A DNA stretch of 64,000 nt, from the NCBI RefSeq assembly GCF_047496725.1, contig NC_132971.1, forward strand, positions 2,120,501-2,184,500, given 5' to 3'. Below are positions 11,592 to 25,372 of the stretch, one piece after another. The stretch comes from Anoplolepis gracilipes. Its lineage: Eukaryota; Arthropoda; Insecta; Hymenoptera; Formicidae. Both the position numbers and the translations under genes were made by a program. The notes under the pieces are model-generated. The model saw nothing but the letters and a program-made list of their open reading frames with translations, was not told where the DNA came from and searched no databases. Positions within the stretch are counted from its first letter, which is position 1; each line of letters starts with the position of its first letter.

Positions 11592-12758
11592 AAGATGTAC
11601 ATAGGTGTATCAATATAGTTTGAATTCGGATTTCATTATAGTTGTCCCCTTCTTAACGTCTTTATTACCGTCCAGCTTAATCGATGTGCGATATTAAAAG
11701 TTTTCCGAATTTCAATGTTACTGTCATTTTTATTGAATAATTAAATTATTATTTGTACAATGTGGACAATGATAAAATTATTTTTGATTATTTCAGTTTT
11801 CATCTCGTAAGATTATTTTACACATTAAAAAATATGAATTTAGAAGATATCAGTATATGAAATACTTGTTTTACTTAATTTTCTATTACATTTTTTACTT
11901 CTAGTAATTTATCTTTGATTTACAAGTGTGTAATACTCGTATATATCATCATGATTATGCTAACGTGATATATTTGATTGTGAAACTTTATAAATGTAAA
12001 TTTTGCTTGGATATGAACTGATAAGCAGTCGGTAAGCAAGGCGTTAAGATATACGAGTGCCTTAAGCTTTAAATATACTTATACACAGACATTAAAGAAA
12101 GTTGATTTTTGATTCAGTAGCTTATTAGCCTCTTCTTTTCATCTTACGTGCTATATGTACAGTCTGCTAAAAATGTACGCGTCCTTCTTGAATATTTATA
12201 ACATACTTTATATACGAACAGAAACAGATTAAAAAAATTAGTGTTCAAAATAAGTAGTAATTTAAAACATCCACTAGCTCAAATACATTCAGAAGAATTA
12301 TTCAAAGCGTTAACATTAATATAATTCATTGATATAAAGTTTTAATAAATTTATATTTTATGCTCTTTTTGCAACAATTGTCACATTTCTATTGTAATGA
12401 ATAAACATAAAAATTACTTTGCTACATTCATATCGAATTCAATTTCTAAAATTCTTATTTACCGTTTCATTCTGTTATTATTAACATTAGCATTCTAAAT
12501 TTATATTAATGTGTTTCTGTTGGTCGTTACATATTGTGCAGAGCATTAATATTAACGTAAATATAAAATATAACGTATGTAAAATATGAATGTAATAATA
12601 TAATATATAAATACATATTGGATAAAAATATTAGGTAACTTTTAAACTGTGCGTACAATTTTTAAAGAGTTTCAGAATAAATAGTAGAGAATTTTTTAAT
12701 ACATTCTATAATGTATAGGTACACGATATCGCGCCGATTACCGATAACGTATACAGTA

Positions 12759-12785
12759 CATATATATATATATATATATATATAT
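12759..12785. repeat. (TA)n microsatellite
   Basis: Pure TA run of about 27 bp. Confidence 0.9.
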
Positions 12786-13737
12786 TATCTAGGAATACAT
12801 AACTAATTACATTGAGGGTTATGGCATTAATTATTTACAGGGACATCATTACCCGGCCATTCCGCTTGTTTGCGCGCGAGATTAAGCTTAAGGAAATTAG
12901 GAAGAGGACGCTTATATATATATACACAACATCTCTCGAAGAAGAGTGGTTCGTGTCCTTGACTTCTAGGCGACGATATGCAGATTAAAAGTGAGTACTC
13001 GTATACATAAGAGATATATTGTATCATTGCAAAAATTCAGATTATTAACAAATTGAAGATAATAATTATAAGACGTTTGTGTGCCTTTTTCTTGGTACAT
13101 TTATCGGTTCTAATTAGAAGATATTTGGGACAGAGACTTTGGAAAATAATCAATTATTATTTGTATATTAATTGCTAAACTCCATTATCCCATTTTCTTG
13201 CAATAATTATTTTGTCGATGCATTTTGTTAATGCATTATTTTGTTACAATCTTTTTAAGATCGGGTTAATAGTTTTTGTCGATGAATCTCTTATGCAGAT
13301 TGGAATTCTAAAGATTAATCGACTTTTGGTCCATTGTACATGTGTATTTAGATACAGACTGAATTATATTCGATCGTCCCTTAGAATATATATTTCTCAT
13401 GTAAATTATGGATGCGGGAGGAGTAAGATACGAGTAAAAAAGTTCAATAGGTCTAAGCCAAGAAATCCATTGTGGTCGCGCAAAGTTTTATGTGGACACA
13501 GAAGAGAATATTTGCGACAAACAAAATCGCGTTTGTATATCGTTGATGATCGTGCAAAATCTCACTAGTTGTAAATTTGCAGTCATAATTATCTCGAATC
13601 GTCTAAATCCTACAAGTCGATGTGGATTTTACATCAAACCTCAAACTTCTTTTTTATTTTATTATAATTTTTTCAAGAAATTATATCTTTCCTGCTATGT
13701 ATATATTTTTTCTTTTGGTTCATCTAATTATTTCTAA

Positions 13738-13797
13738 GAAATTTTATGAAAAAAATAAATAGATTCTTATTTTCTGAATGCAATAACATATATTTTT

Positions 13798-13837
<40 letters not shown>

Positions 13838-13896
13838 AAAAATATATGTTACTGTATTCAGAAAATATAAGAACCTATTTATTTTATAATGAAATC
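13738..13896. repeat. Fold-back repeat with (TA)n centre
   Basis: The left arm (13738-13798) and right arm (13836-13896) are near-perfect reverse complements and flank a 37-bp TA run. Matching blocks include AACATATATTTTTCAATA on the left and TATTGAAAAATATATGTT on the right, then TATTTTCTGAAT against ATTCAGAAAATA. It looks like a MITE-type or fold-back element, or a TA-seeded palindrome. No coding capacity. Confidence 0.75.
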
Positions 13897-15872
13897 TCTA
13901 ACAATATTTTGATTATTTTGAGAAATTAGTTATATATTTTTTTTTAGATGTTGCACGTTTATCGACGATAAACATTACACGAATATTTATACAAAGAGGA
14001 TAAAACTGATAAAAGTAGTACATTGCTTTCTCGCATTAAAACGTCAAAATACAAAACTTCACGCATACATTCGCGCGGAACATTCATGAGACACTTGTTA
14101 AATAAATTTCATGACCTTTTTTCAACAATGAACTTATCGCAGAACATCTCGCGATTTCAGTTCACTTCGCTGAACATACCTTTCACCTTTATAATTTCCT
14201 CTTGGTCGCGCGAAAAATATCTTAATAGGACGGTTATTAATATTCGTAATCTAGTCGCGTTACTTAACAGAGCGGCGATTGATCCTGTTTTTAGCTTATG
14301 TCTTTATCAATCATCGTCTTAATCAATATGTCTTAATTAATAATCTCTATTTAAATCCAAAAAATTTGCTTCTTTGCTTATATCTTTTAGATAATTTAAA
14401 CTTTCAAGCGTGAATTACTCCAATAATATTAAAAAATTGTCGACAAAATTAAAATAATAAACAGTTTGATAATTGATATAAGTATAAAAATGAAAAATAA
14501 TAATAATAATAAATGTAAATTACTATTATAATCATCATTTTACAAAAATCTTATTATAATGACAATATTTACTAATTTCACATTTTTATGCTAACAATTA
14601 GCAATATTGTGCAAAGTTGTTCATTATTTTAGTTACAATTAGATAAATCACGCAATTTTATAGAGATTTTCGTTATTTTTGATGAAGACATATCTGAAAT
14701 AATTGCTGCAAGTATTTCATAGTTGAAAGTTTAATTTCTCTGTAATTATTATTACAAAAGACACTATAGTATAATATTCACGTACATAAATTTTCTTTCC
14801 AAATATGTATTAACCTCTCTTTAATTTATTTTGCAGTACATATAAATTAATTCAATTCATATTTTAGCGTTATAGTAAAAGGCTTGATTTGCCACAAAAT
14901 ACTAGTTTTGCTTAAAGTTTCTCAGCTTCTTACTGAATTATCTTTACCCAAATATTTTGTACAATTCTCATAACTTAATCTGTGAAAAATTCAAGCATAT
15001 CTTCATGATAATAAATAAAAAAATAAAATACATTAAAACAATTTTATAAGTCATTAGGTTATATTTTGAGGAATACATTTCTCGCATACAACCGCGAATT
15101 AACGAAATTGTAACAATTACATAACTCTTAAATTTATATGAATATTTTGTGCGAAATTTCAAATATCGCGTAAAATATTCTCATATCTTGCTATTCTATA
15201 ATTTTATATATATATAAGACTATTTGCTAAATTATATAATACTATATTATATAATATTATATTATACATTTTTTAAATATCTAAATGTCAATTATGACAC
15301 ATATTCAAGATATTTTGCGTATATCTGAGTATTCTGTAACTATTTCAGATTGTAATATTTCTTTCAATCCCTTTTGTGCATCGGTTCAGTTATGATGGCA
15401 TATGAATCTCTTCCTTGTTCTATTTTATATAATTTAGATAGATACTTTCTTACTTCATAATTATATATATAAAATATTTTTTTCAATCTTTATTGCACTA
15501 TCTATTTTGATTTATTTTGATTTATTTGAGGTAAAATGTAGTTTTAATTTTACAAAAAATAAAATCTCTCGTGTATTACAAATAATTCTGTGTCAATATA
15601 GAATATTTTTTGGCTTTATCAATTAAGTAATAAGTTTGAGAATGTTATATAATAATATTTTTTATACAAGCAAAATTTTGATAATTAATGTATTATTAAT
15701 TTAATATTTTTCTTAGTTATTGTCTTTCTGGATAAATATTTCAAAATTATATTTTTACTAGGAACAATGATATTAATGATAATTTTATATATATATAATG
15801 GTATTAACATATATTATCTGTTAAACATATATATATATATATATATTATTAACATATATTTTTATTTCATTA

Positions 15873-15904
15873 AATATTATAAGCTACATATAGCTTATAA
15901 TATT
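15873..15904. repeat. Perfect 14-bp hairpin, 4-nt loop
   Basis: AATATTATAAGCTA, loop CATA, then TAGCTTATAATATT. Stem pairing is perfect. Function unknown. Confidence 0.8.
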
Positions 15905-17728
15905 GTTTTAATTCTAAATAATAAGTTTTATTATAAAAAATTGGATCGTATAAAATGTTTAATAATAAATAAAGTAGTTTAATAATTTAAATCATAATAA
16001 TAATATCGTAATAATAGCAGTAATAGCAGCTAAATTAAATAATATAAAACAATTCGAAGAAATGCATTTGGAGCATGAGCGAGATTGGTTAAGATAGAAA
16101 TATACATAGAACATATATATAGAACAAGGAGGAGAATCGTTTCTATCGATTCCCTAACTACATTATAGTCAGCACCCTATCTAGATCCGGATATCTAAAA
16201 TAATGTGCTCCGATATATCTTCCATAGGTACGTGTCATTGAAATTTCTAATGGTTCCTTTAAATATTTAAGAATATATACTTCCTAAATATATATACATA
16301 TATATATACATATGTATATATATATATATAAATATATATATATATTGTATATTTGTCGTGTATACTTTCGCGATGTTAACGATATTTCAAACGATTGCGA
16401 ATCATTCATGTGATTATTATACACTCGAATGTAGAATATAAACTAACGTCTTTGAAATATTAAAATGAAATATTAGAATAAAATTTTAAGTCAAATAGAA
16501 ACTTAATAAAAACTTTATCACGAAATTAAATGTGTTATACAGAATGTCTCAGAATTATCACTTTCATTTTCTATAATTTTTTGTCTAAATATAAAAGTTT
16601 CTTTGGATAAAGCGATTTTGAAGGATTATTTTTTAATTTTATCACACATGAATATTATTTTAACAAAATCTTAAATTGAATATTTATTAAGATATTAAAT
16701 TGAATAATTATTAAGATATGTAACATTTTACAATATATAAATTTATCGAAAAATGGTTGAAAAAGTCCAATAAAATTTTTATTAAACTGATCTTGACTGT
16801 AATGTTATTACATCAATGATAATCAAATTGTTAAACTTCAAAAAGTGTTCTTATGACAATAATATGTAATATAAAACATAAAGAAGTGTAACTCGATGTT
16901 ATTATAAATATTAGAGAAGAGAGAATCACATATCTAATAACAAAGTATGAGGAAGAGAAAGAGAGATATTTTGTGCTTTGATACTTTAACGATTATGCAA
17001 TGAATTTGCAACCCATGTTCTTTTTACACGTCGACATTATTCGCATACTTGAAATTTTACAAATAAAATTGATATTTACACAACATTTACGAATGTGCAT
17101 CACATAAGATAAAAGGTTGTAAAAATGCATCTCTGAATCTTTTAAACGGTCGTAAAGCCTACATGTTTAAGCGTAGCGCGTGTTTTAAAACTTCTGTGTC
17201 TAATTGACATTTAAAAATTGATTTTAATTTTGCCAAATATTTACTAAATATTACTAAATATTTTTGTTTATAATTATTTTAGATAACAATCAATTTTATC
17301 AATTGTTTTTTGTAACTTCAGAATATCGAGGAAAATATCTTGTTTTCAAAAATCATACTTTTTTAAATTGGCTTTTTGATTTTATTCTTACTTTTGTCTC
17401 ATTAGTATCGTCAGATACTTAAAATTTGCAAAAAAATCTTTTGATTTTTTATGATTTTGAAGCTTTGCTCATATATATAATATTTCTATAATATTATAAC
17501 ACTTTTATTATTTCATATGTTCTTATTTCATCTTTTTTCCTTCTTTCTTTTTTCTTCTCTTATAATCTTATGAGTCTTTCGAACGAATTTTACACTTTAC
17601 GAGTGTTTGCATTTTCCGAAGGTGAGACAACGCTTTTAAGTTCTTATGCGATTATATTAGTGCATGTTCAGTAGAATCTTTTAAAATTTCTAGGAAATAT
17701 TTAGATTGGAGAAAGAAAATGATATGTC

Positions 17729-17732
<4 letters not shown>

Positions 17733-17766
<34 letters not shown>

Positions 17767-17812
17767 GTGTGTGTGTATTTTGTGTGTGGGTGTGTGTGTG
17801 TGTGTGTGTGTC
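17733..17812. repeat. (TA)n-(GT)n compound microsatellite
   Basis: TA run at 17733-17764, followed by an interrupted GT run to 17812. Confidence 0.95.
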
Positions 17813-18278
17813 AATATGAACATTCAACATGTATCTTATATTAAACAAACTTGTTCATATGCAATATATAATTTTATATTGCCTTCTTTGTATCATATAT
17901 TTCGAGATGCTCTGAGAACACTGCAAAAATAATTGTGAGAAACTGTTGCTTAATTGTTAAAATTGCTCCTTTTACCACACACAAAAATATGACATTCTAA
18001 TATATATTGTAGTCTTTTATAATTTGAGTAATTAAAAGTATTTACATCAAGAAATATAAGAGTTTATTCATTCGTTGAAAAAATTATATATCCGTCATTA
18101 AACATCAATTTAACGTTCACATTGTTAATATATATACAGGATGTTCCAAAAGAAGTGCATATCGATTCCAGATTCTTTTTTTTTTTATATAATTGCATTT
18201 ATCTTTTCTTTTCAATGAAAATTTAATATTTTACTTAAATTATACACACTTAATACACCTAAACATTTTCAAACTTAA

Positions 18279-18284
18279 TTTATT
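18279..18284 (-). promoter_or_regulatory. Candidate poly(A) signal of the Dexras1/Rhes-like gene
   Basis: TTTATT on the plus strand reads AATAAA on the minus strand, about 490 bp beyond the stop codon. It is the first canonical signal found downstream. Use is inferred. Confidence 0.4.
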
Positions 18285-18775
18285 TAAGTCAAAAAATATT
18301 TTTATAATAAATGTTTAATATTTGCCAAGGAAAAAAGCCAATCTGAAACTCAGGATTTAATAATAATACTCCTATGATCGATACACACATTTTCTGATAC
18401 GTACTCTACGAAGTCGACGGTTTACATCTCCTCGAGCTTTTCTCAAGCTAGACTTTTTCTAGAGCTATAGTCGCTTTATCGGCTTACTGCTTTACTTCTC
18501 TCTTACTTTCGAAATCCCGTGAATCAATGCGGGATAAGCAAGTGTAAGTAATGTTGATCCACGTTGTCTAACAGCCGTGAAAAGATTTTACTTGCCGTAA
18601 GTCGTTTTTTTAAAGCGCAATCTCGAGTCTTAAGTTTAATGCACTTACGTTTACTCGATCAAAACGACTTGAAAACGCCGCGTTTCCCATCACAATAATC
18701 GGGATCTGATCCCAATCTTCTGATCCGCGACGAGACCCATTTTCCCCATCGATCCTCATTAGAGATGATCGGGCT

Positions 18776-20388
18776 TTAGGAGATGTTACAATCGTCAGCG
18801 TGGGCATCCCTGATCTGTTGTTTCGTCTTTCTCGAGGCGCGCCTAATCAGGCTGCGACTACGCGGCTTGCTCTTCACCTCCTCAGTGACAGCGACGACGC
18901 TGGAGCCCTGAGCTGCGACTACTTGCTGAGGATTTCCACCGGGACCCGCGCTGCCGGTCCTACCGCCAGGACTGCCGGATCTTCCATCGCGATAAAATAA
19001 TAAGAGGTGTAGATTAGACACAGCCGAAATTACTGTTGTTGCTTTGATTAATGTTAAAACAACTCCCAACAACACTTTCTCCTAACTTCTAGTTATACTT
19101 TCGCCGCGTTTATATTCTTAATTTATGAATGAAGGGTCGGTCGATGTCTCTTCGATAATAAGACTTTATATCATCCGGGAGGAAATTAAACATTGTTGTA
19201 ACTCAGGACGTATATTTTGTTTCAAAAAGAGATTTTAAACATTTTTAAACATTTAGAGCAAAATGAGAAAAATGAATATTGTTCATGATTTGTAAAAGTT
19301 TAGATATTGATTTTTAGCATTTTTTTATATTATATTATTATAATTAATTTATATAAATTCTGTAGATTAAATTACAATTAAAAACGTGGAACAAAGTAAA
19401 AATTTTATAGCTCTGTATTAAAGTGCTAAAAAATATTAAATTGAAATCGAGACGTTTTTTCGAGCAGATCGAACAGAAAATATTGAGCATTATATACAAT
19501 ATATAAATAAAATTAGTTTATTGAGTTGTAACAATTTTTTCAAAGATGCAAAAAGATGACATTGGTCTTTTTTGTAAGAATTTTCCACAGAAATGTAGAT
19601 ATTCCGCGCATGTATATGATTCCAACAGCTGTATAAGAAAGTAGCACAGCGATGAATAAAAAGAATCGAACGGTATAAGTGGTGCAAGCTATCTATCGAA
19701 TATCAATAATAACATATGTGAGAAATAAGAAGAGATAGCGAGTATTTTTTCTAGTTGTACAACGTAACGTAATCTGTTAACAATCTGTATTGACAATCTG
19801 AAATAAATATCTAATTCTAATTCGTAAGCGATATTGAACGAATTATATAATTACGTTTACATTTGGTACGCTTCAATAATAACGATTGGCAACGCCAAAT
19901 GAAATGTATATATATATATATAGAAAATCTTTTAAATTATTATCAGTGTTAATGTCAATTTGTTTTTATCCAATAAAATGAATCCATAAAACAAATCGCG
20001 ATTAAATAGCGAGTTTGCGAATGAGAGAAAGGTAAGGTATATTAAAGATATCTGATAATTCTTATAGAAAAAATGTTGCATTGACTGAAATTTCCAGCCT
20101 CTTTATATAGTCATCGTTTGAAAAAATCGATACAATTTTTAGCACGCATATATGTAATTTAATGAACTTTTTCTCGGATTTTTGATGAACGTGTCGGGCA
20201 TCGAGTGTGTAACTTTCCGAAGCTATTCACGAAACATATTTTACTTGTACGTCAATTGCACGTACGCGCATTTGGTCTAAATATAATATTCATTTTATCA
20301 AGTTTACTGAACATGTAAAGATTACGTTATAAAATTATTTAATCAATCTTAAATATTAATTATGACTTTTTTGGACACTGTGTTATAA

Positions 20389-20424
<36 letters not shown>

Positions 20425-23400
20425 GTAAATCGAAAAAATAGCTAATGTATGTATTAATATATTATCATCTTCAAACTGTATAAAGAAAAGGAAAAAAAAT
20501 TTAATCTACGTTTATTATTAAGATATATAGGTTTCTCTAAATTCTATTTTCATCATATATTTTACTCGAAACTTGTTTCTTGCAATTCTCATTGAGTTTT
20601 GTATTGGATGCAATATTAATCTTAAGCCTGCCTGCATCAACAATCTGAGTTAAGTAAGCTCGACTTAAGGATTCGCTGTGTCTTTCGAGATTACAGTTTT
20701 ATCCATCGTGTACGCGGAAGATTTACTTAATAATCACAATTAACGCCAAGTGATGTGTGAATTGATTTTTAAACAAGTAAAACATTAAAAGACTAAGTGC
20801 CATATTCAATTTTACTAATCTTTTTTAAAATATACAGAAAATATTGTAATGCACGTAAAACTTATTTCAAAAGTAAATTAAAACTATTTTAGTCTTTCTC
20901 CTAATAACAGATAGACTTTAAAACATTTTGTTTTCTTAATCTTCAATATTAAATATCTCGATAAGAGCTAAGTCTTAAATTAGAAATTTAAGTAATAAAG
21001 TCTACTTGAGATTAAACGAAGAATAAGAGATTTTCTTATCTATTCTTAAAATCTAACTTGCTGGTAACTATTTTCGTACAGTACCCTTATAATTTGACAA
21101 TCATCTTTTCTCGCTAAAAATAAAATTAGTTCTGAATTTTTCAAGAAGCCATTTCTTGAAATAAAAACCCACATATTCCATAGACACTCATTGTGTACAT
21201 GAGAAGACAAATAGTTTAACGACTTCATTAAAAGATAATAACGTTAATGATACGATACCTGCGAGATCCGTACGCTGAACATCTCCTCCTGAGTCCCGAC
21301 TCGTCGGCCTCGCCGGTGGGATTTTTCGGCACAATTCTGGAAAGCGTGACGAAACACCTGAATATATCTTTAATGTTGTAATCGTCCTTTGCCGAGCATT
21401 CCATCACTTTAGCGCGTAACTTTGGCAATTCGCAAAACAGCCACTCGCTTACATCCTCGATGGGTACCTCTCTTCGTGCCGGTGCCAAGTCGAGCTTGTT
21501 TCCGGCGACGACTATCGGTACTTCCTATAAAAAGACAGTTTTGTTTTATAGTTTTATTTAAAAACAATCTTTTTTTTCTCATCAAGTGTAATTTAGGAAA
21601 AAAGTTTATATAAGTCCAAGAACTCTTATTTTTTTTTCTCTATTAATTTTAATATATGTATATTATTATGCAGATATAAATTATAATTAAAAGAGCGGAG
21701 CAAAATCTTGCTTAGCTCGCGAGTATGATGTTGAATATATGATATACTGTACGAGATTATGAATCGCGTGCGCGTGAATTCGCTTATTATTATTGCCACA
21801 CCTGGAAATCGGGTCGTTGTTCTCTCACTTCTTCGAAGCAACGTTTCACGCACTCGAAACTCGGTAACGACGTTGTCGCGTACACGAGCAAGAATGCATG
21901 GGCGGTGGCTATGCTCAATCGTCTCATCGCAGGAAATTGCAGGTCACCTGTTATAAAAGCAAAAAATCAACCAATCTGTAGAAAATCGAAAGATTTTCCT
22001 GTGTCACGTACGGAATAGGTCTCTAAAAAATTGTCATATAAAAATAATTTCTTAATTACGTATAATTTAATTTCTGATCAGTTTTATTCAATATGAACAT
22101 ATTAAAACTGACAGTTATTTATACCACAATATTTTTTCACGTTATCGGAAATCTGTCGTCATGTTGTTACTTTTGCTGAATTTACATTGTGTAATAATTC
22201 AGTCTATACAATGCGTATACATGACGTGTTTATCTCTCTCAGCTTTTTCTAGTATTCGTTGCTCTCTAACTAAAAAGTCACCAGGAAAATGTAACTCTTA
22301 GATAACTCTGATTGGATCAAGAATATTCTCTATATGTACTTATATATATGTATATGCACTACTGACAATGGATTACGATTATTTTATACGCGATTCTAAC
22401 AAGATTGAAGTTTCTTTCATTTTCAGTCAAAGTATTGACAAGTGTTCATCATTGAAAATATACACACGTAGTATCACGAAGCGCGCAATCTTTTTCATCA
22501 TATTATATTATACGTGTAGAATCAATGATAAGAGAAATATTTCAGAAAATTATGGTTTTTACAAAAATATAGAAATAATTCATTTCTCTTATAGACTTAT
22601 TATATTTTTGTATCTCTGTGGAAGTTTTTTTAATTACAAGTCCAAAAAATTATTTTTTTAAAATAATAAAATTAATATTATAATCATGTATTAAACTTAT
22701 ATAATCATTCGAATATATATAATATGTAATATATATAATATTATATAAAAGGTTTAGCATAACGGTTCGTATGATTTTTAAGACATTTATTAGTTAAAAG
22801 AATATATATATTAGTAATTAATTACTAAAAGATATTTACTTATATGAAAGTAAAATAAAGCTAAGATTTTTTAAAAACGTATGTATTATTTTACATATTT
22901 CACATATATGCAACTCAATAATTTAAATAATATTTCACACATCATACTTTTAAATATTATATGTACATTTTTTAAAATTTTAATATATAATATTTGAAAT
23001 ATAATGTGTGAGATATTATTTAAATTATTGAGTTGCATATGAGAAATGTGTAAAACAATACATATTATTTTTAAAAAAATTTTACTTTTACTTTCATATC
23101 TTTTGGTAATTAATTACTAATCTATTACACATCACGTTGGTAATTAATTACTAATCTATTACACATCACGTTAAAAGAAAACACGTTCGAAACATCATGT
23201 TATATAAAATAAGAAATATATTTAAGCTTCTGCAAAATGTTTATGATTTATAAAGTTATGACTGAAAAAATATGTTTTCTAATTTAATTTTTCATCGTCT
23301 CTTACTTTTAAACTTTCTATATGTGATTAAAAGAAAATTATAAAAATAGTTTTTTATTTCACAAAACGTTAAAAAACCTAATACTTTTTTTTTCAATAAT

Positions 23401-23725
23401 ACACATATTTTCTCTTCTCGAAAATTATTTGAAAGCTATTGAAATTGACATTTCATATAATTCATTGGAGCACAAAGAAATGAATAAAGGTGGGTGATGG
23501 TTTGTACAAAAAAAAAAAAAAAAAAAAATCTATCTTACCCGCGGTATCCAGGAGATCAACCTTGAGAGTTAGGGTGCCGAGGACACACTCCCTCGAGTAC
23601 AGATCCTCTACGGTGGGCCGGTAACGTTCGCTGAAACCCTGGCCGAGCAATCGGCGTATAATGGCGCTCTTGCCGACTCCGGCGCCGCCGAGCACCACCA
23701 GCCTGATCCTCTCGAGATCGGCCAT
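18776..23725 (-). CDS. Dexras1/Rhes-like (RASD family) small GTPase
   Basis: Ras-superfamily GTP-binding switch protein, 267 aa. Minus-strand exons: 23725-23539, 21947-21802, 21524-21259 and 18980-18776. Donors GTAAGA, GTGTGG and GTATCG and AG acceptors keep frame throughout. Motifs: P-loop GGAGVGKS (13-20), switch I YRPTVEDLY (T38), DTAG (60-63), NKLD (120-123), ECSAK (153-157). After DTAG the sequence DLQFPAMRRLSI (64-75) is a hallmark of the Dexras1/Rhes branch; the usual catalytic Gln after DTAG is Asp, so intrinsic GTPase activity may be low. The tail is basic (KSKPRSRSLIRRASRKTKQQ) and ends CNIS, a CAAX box expected to be farnesylated and to place the protein at membranes. Introns are 1,591, 277 and 2,278 bp; the first carries a fold-back element. 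The start is the only ATG in frame before the P-loop. Insect members are usually named Rhes-like; the exact orthologue is not certain. Confidence 0.92.
20390..20423. repeat. (TA)n microsatellite in GTPase intron 3
   Basis: Pure TA run of about 33 bp inside the 2.3-kb third intron. The rest of that intron (18981-21258) is AT-rich with no recognisable exon. Confidence 0.9.
22811..23172. repeat. Fold-back element with a 34-bp tandem duplication at one end
   Basis: The left arm (about 22811-22965) and right arm (about 22985-23120) are reverse complements with small indels, sharing GCAACTCAATAATTTAAATA and TTAGTAATTAATTAC. Just past the right arm an exact 34-bp direct repeat occurs (23105-23138 and 23139-23172; starts GGTAATTAATTACTAATC, ends CATCACGTT). 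It lies in intron 1 of the GTPase gene. MITE-like, with no coding capacity. Confidence 0.75.
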
Positions 23726-24120
23726 GTTCTTCGTTTGATCAAACCGGTGGTGACCTCGAGCACGATCGCGAAAATGCTATAGCTTCAGGAAGGCATCACA
23801 CCCGGAAGGAGGTCGATCAAAGTTCTCCTCTTTATACAATCCAATATAGTTACCTCACCCGTCCCTCTACCCGATGCTCTTCCTTCGTCCGAAGGATACT
23901 GATTTGATTCCCCGCGGCGGTTCCTGACCTAGACCCCGCGGTCAGAAACGAGTCGATGGTGGTACTGGCTCTTAATTGAGATCGATCAATCGCGATCAAC
24001 CGTTCCGAGACGATCGCGTTTTTTCGCCCGACGACGTCGTTCGTCGTCGACTTCTCCATTCACTTACCCCGTTTACGCTGCAATCTCGAGAGATCTTGCA
24101 TCTTCTTCGGGGAAATTGCA
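23726..24120 (-). promoter_or_regulatory. 5'UTR/promoter region of the Dexras1/Rhes-like gene
   Basis: GC-rich block directly upstream of the start codon. On the minus strand GTATAAAG (23837-23830) resembles a TATA box about 105 bp before the ATG. A start roughly 30 bp downstream would give a short 5'UTR. Alternatively this is an untranslated first exon: a donor-like GTGAG|GTAACT and an acceptor-like CTATAG are present near 23850 and 23780. These alternatives cannot be separated here. The 69-codon minus frame at 23850-24059 shows no known domain. Confidence 0.4.
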
Positions 24121-25372
24121 GCTGTCTGCTCGATCCGTGACTCGAATTAAAACTGTTGAAAAATAAAAAGAATCGTTCTGTCATTATGTATTTATACGCC
24201 AAGTTTTCATTGGAAAAATTTAATCATGAGAAAGGAAAACTCGGTTTAATGTCATTTGGGACTACCAAACGAAGAGGAAATTGAATATTGTTACTATCGG
24301 GATGCCTCGGGTTAATTGAAATATTCTCCATTCAAAATAATAAATTTTATTGAGGTATAGCTCATATTTTATAAGATATCTTATATATATATATATATCA
24401 GATATATAAATAGAATTAAAAAATTTCAGCAGTTTCTTTAAAGTCACACATATAATAAGAACAAATAAAATATATTATAATAACTGAATTAAATATATAT
24501 AATAACTCAATTTTTAATAAAATTGTAATCAAAAACTCTCTAATAAAAATGGTGTAAATACAATTATATTTAAAATATTCGCATATTTTTGTGCAAAATA
24601 AAACTATGTGTCTGGAAATTAATGTGGTTCAGGAATATCATAAAATTTTATTCATTTAGGCAAAAAAATATAAATGTATATCACCAATGTACGCTGATAT
24701 TTTTTACATTTCTGTTATGGTAAATACATATGGAACATGAATGCGTGACGTTCTATAAAATACATTATGATAATGAAAAAAAACTTGCCGCCGGCGTGCG
24801 CATAGTATGTATAAAATTTCAATCCCTCTCAAGAATATTTTTCTACATAAGTATCGACCAATTTTTGCTGTTTAACTTTAACCTTTTGTTATCTTCGTTT
24901 ATTATTCTATTTTTTTTAGTATTGAACTCCTTATTTTTTAATATAAAAGAACGTAATTGTTAATTAACGATTTTAATTATAATTAATCGCAGTGACATAA
25001 TGATATACAATTATTAAGAAAGATATTACTCCATAGCATTTATGATTATTGATAAAATTCTTTCCGTTAATGAAACCACTATACCATTAAATATTTGAAT
25101 ATATAGTTTGCAGATGAAATTATTGATAAATGATATTGATTTTAATTTATGCAAAACACACGTATTTATATAAATATATATAAATAAAATATATATATAT
25201 ATAAAATGATGTTACTTCACTTATCAGTGAGATTTCTGGGACTAATTTATTTAAAAACTAATTAATTAAACACATATACTATTTAAATACACAACTTTAT
25301 ATTTAAATATATTAATGAACAAAAGTTGAATTACTTCAACGATTATCATTATCAAAGATTATCGCGAATAAT

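Larger units (their letters stand above)
9276..18278. other. Intergenic AT-rich region, no gene recognised
   Basis: Both strands were read for exons with splice sites and familiar protein motifs and none was supported. Open frames here (for example 13212-13568) lack recognisable domains. Content is AT-rich DNA with microsatellites at 11530, 12759, 13799 and 17733, a fold-back repeat at 13738-13896, a perfect hairpin at 15873-15904, and slightly GC-richer patches near 10960-11450. Two degenerate motifs (ACAGAATGTCTCAGAA at about 16539, ACAGGATGTTCCAAAA at about 18136) resemble a transposon end. Confidence 0.6.

Noticed and set aside
13212..13568. 118-codon plus-strand open frame
   Set aside because: No known motif, starts from a non-ATG codon, and no splice partner was seen.
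23850..24202. Minus-strand open frames upstream of the GTPase start
   Set aside because: They lie in the GC-rich 5' region, lack a recognisable domain, and the GTPase already begins properly with its own ATG before the P-loop.
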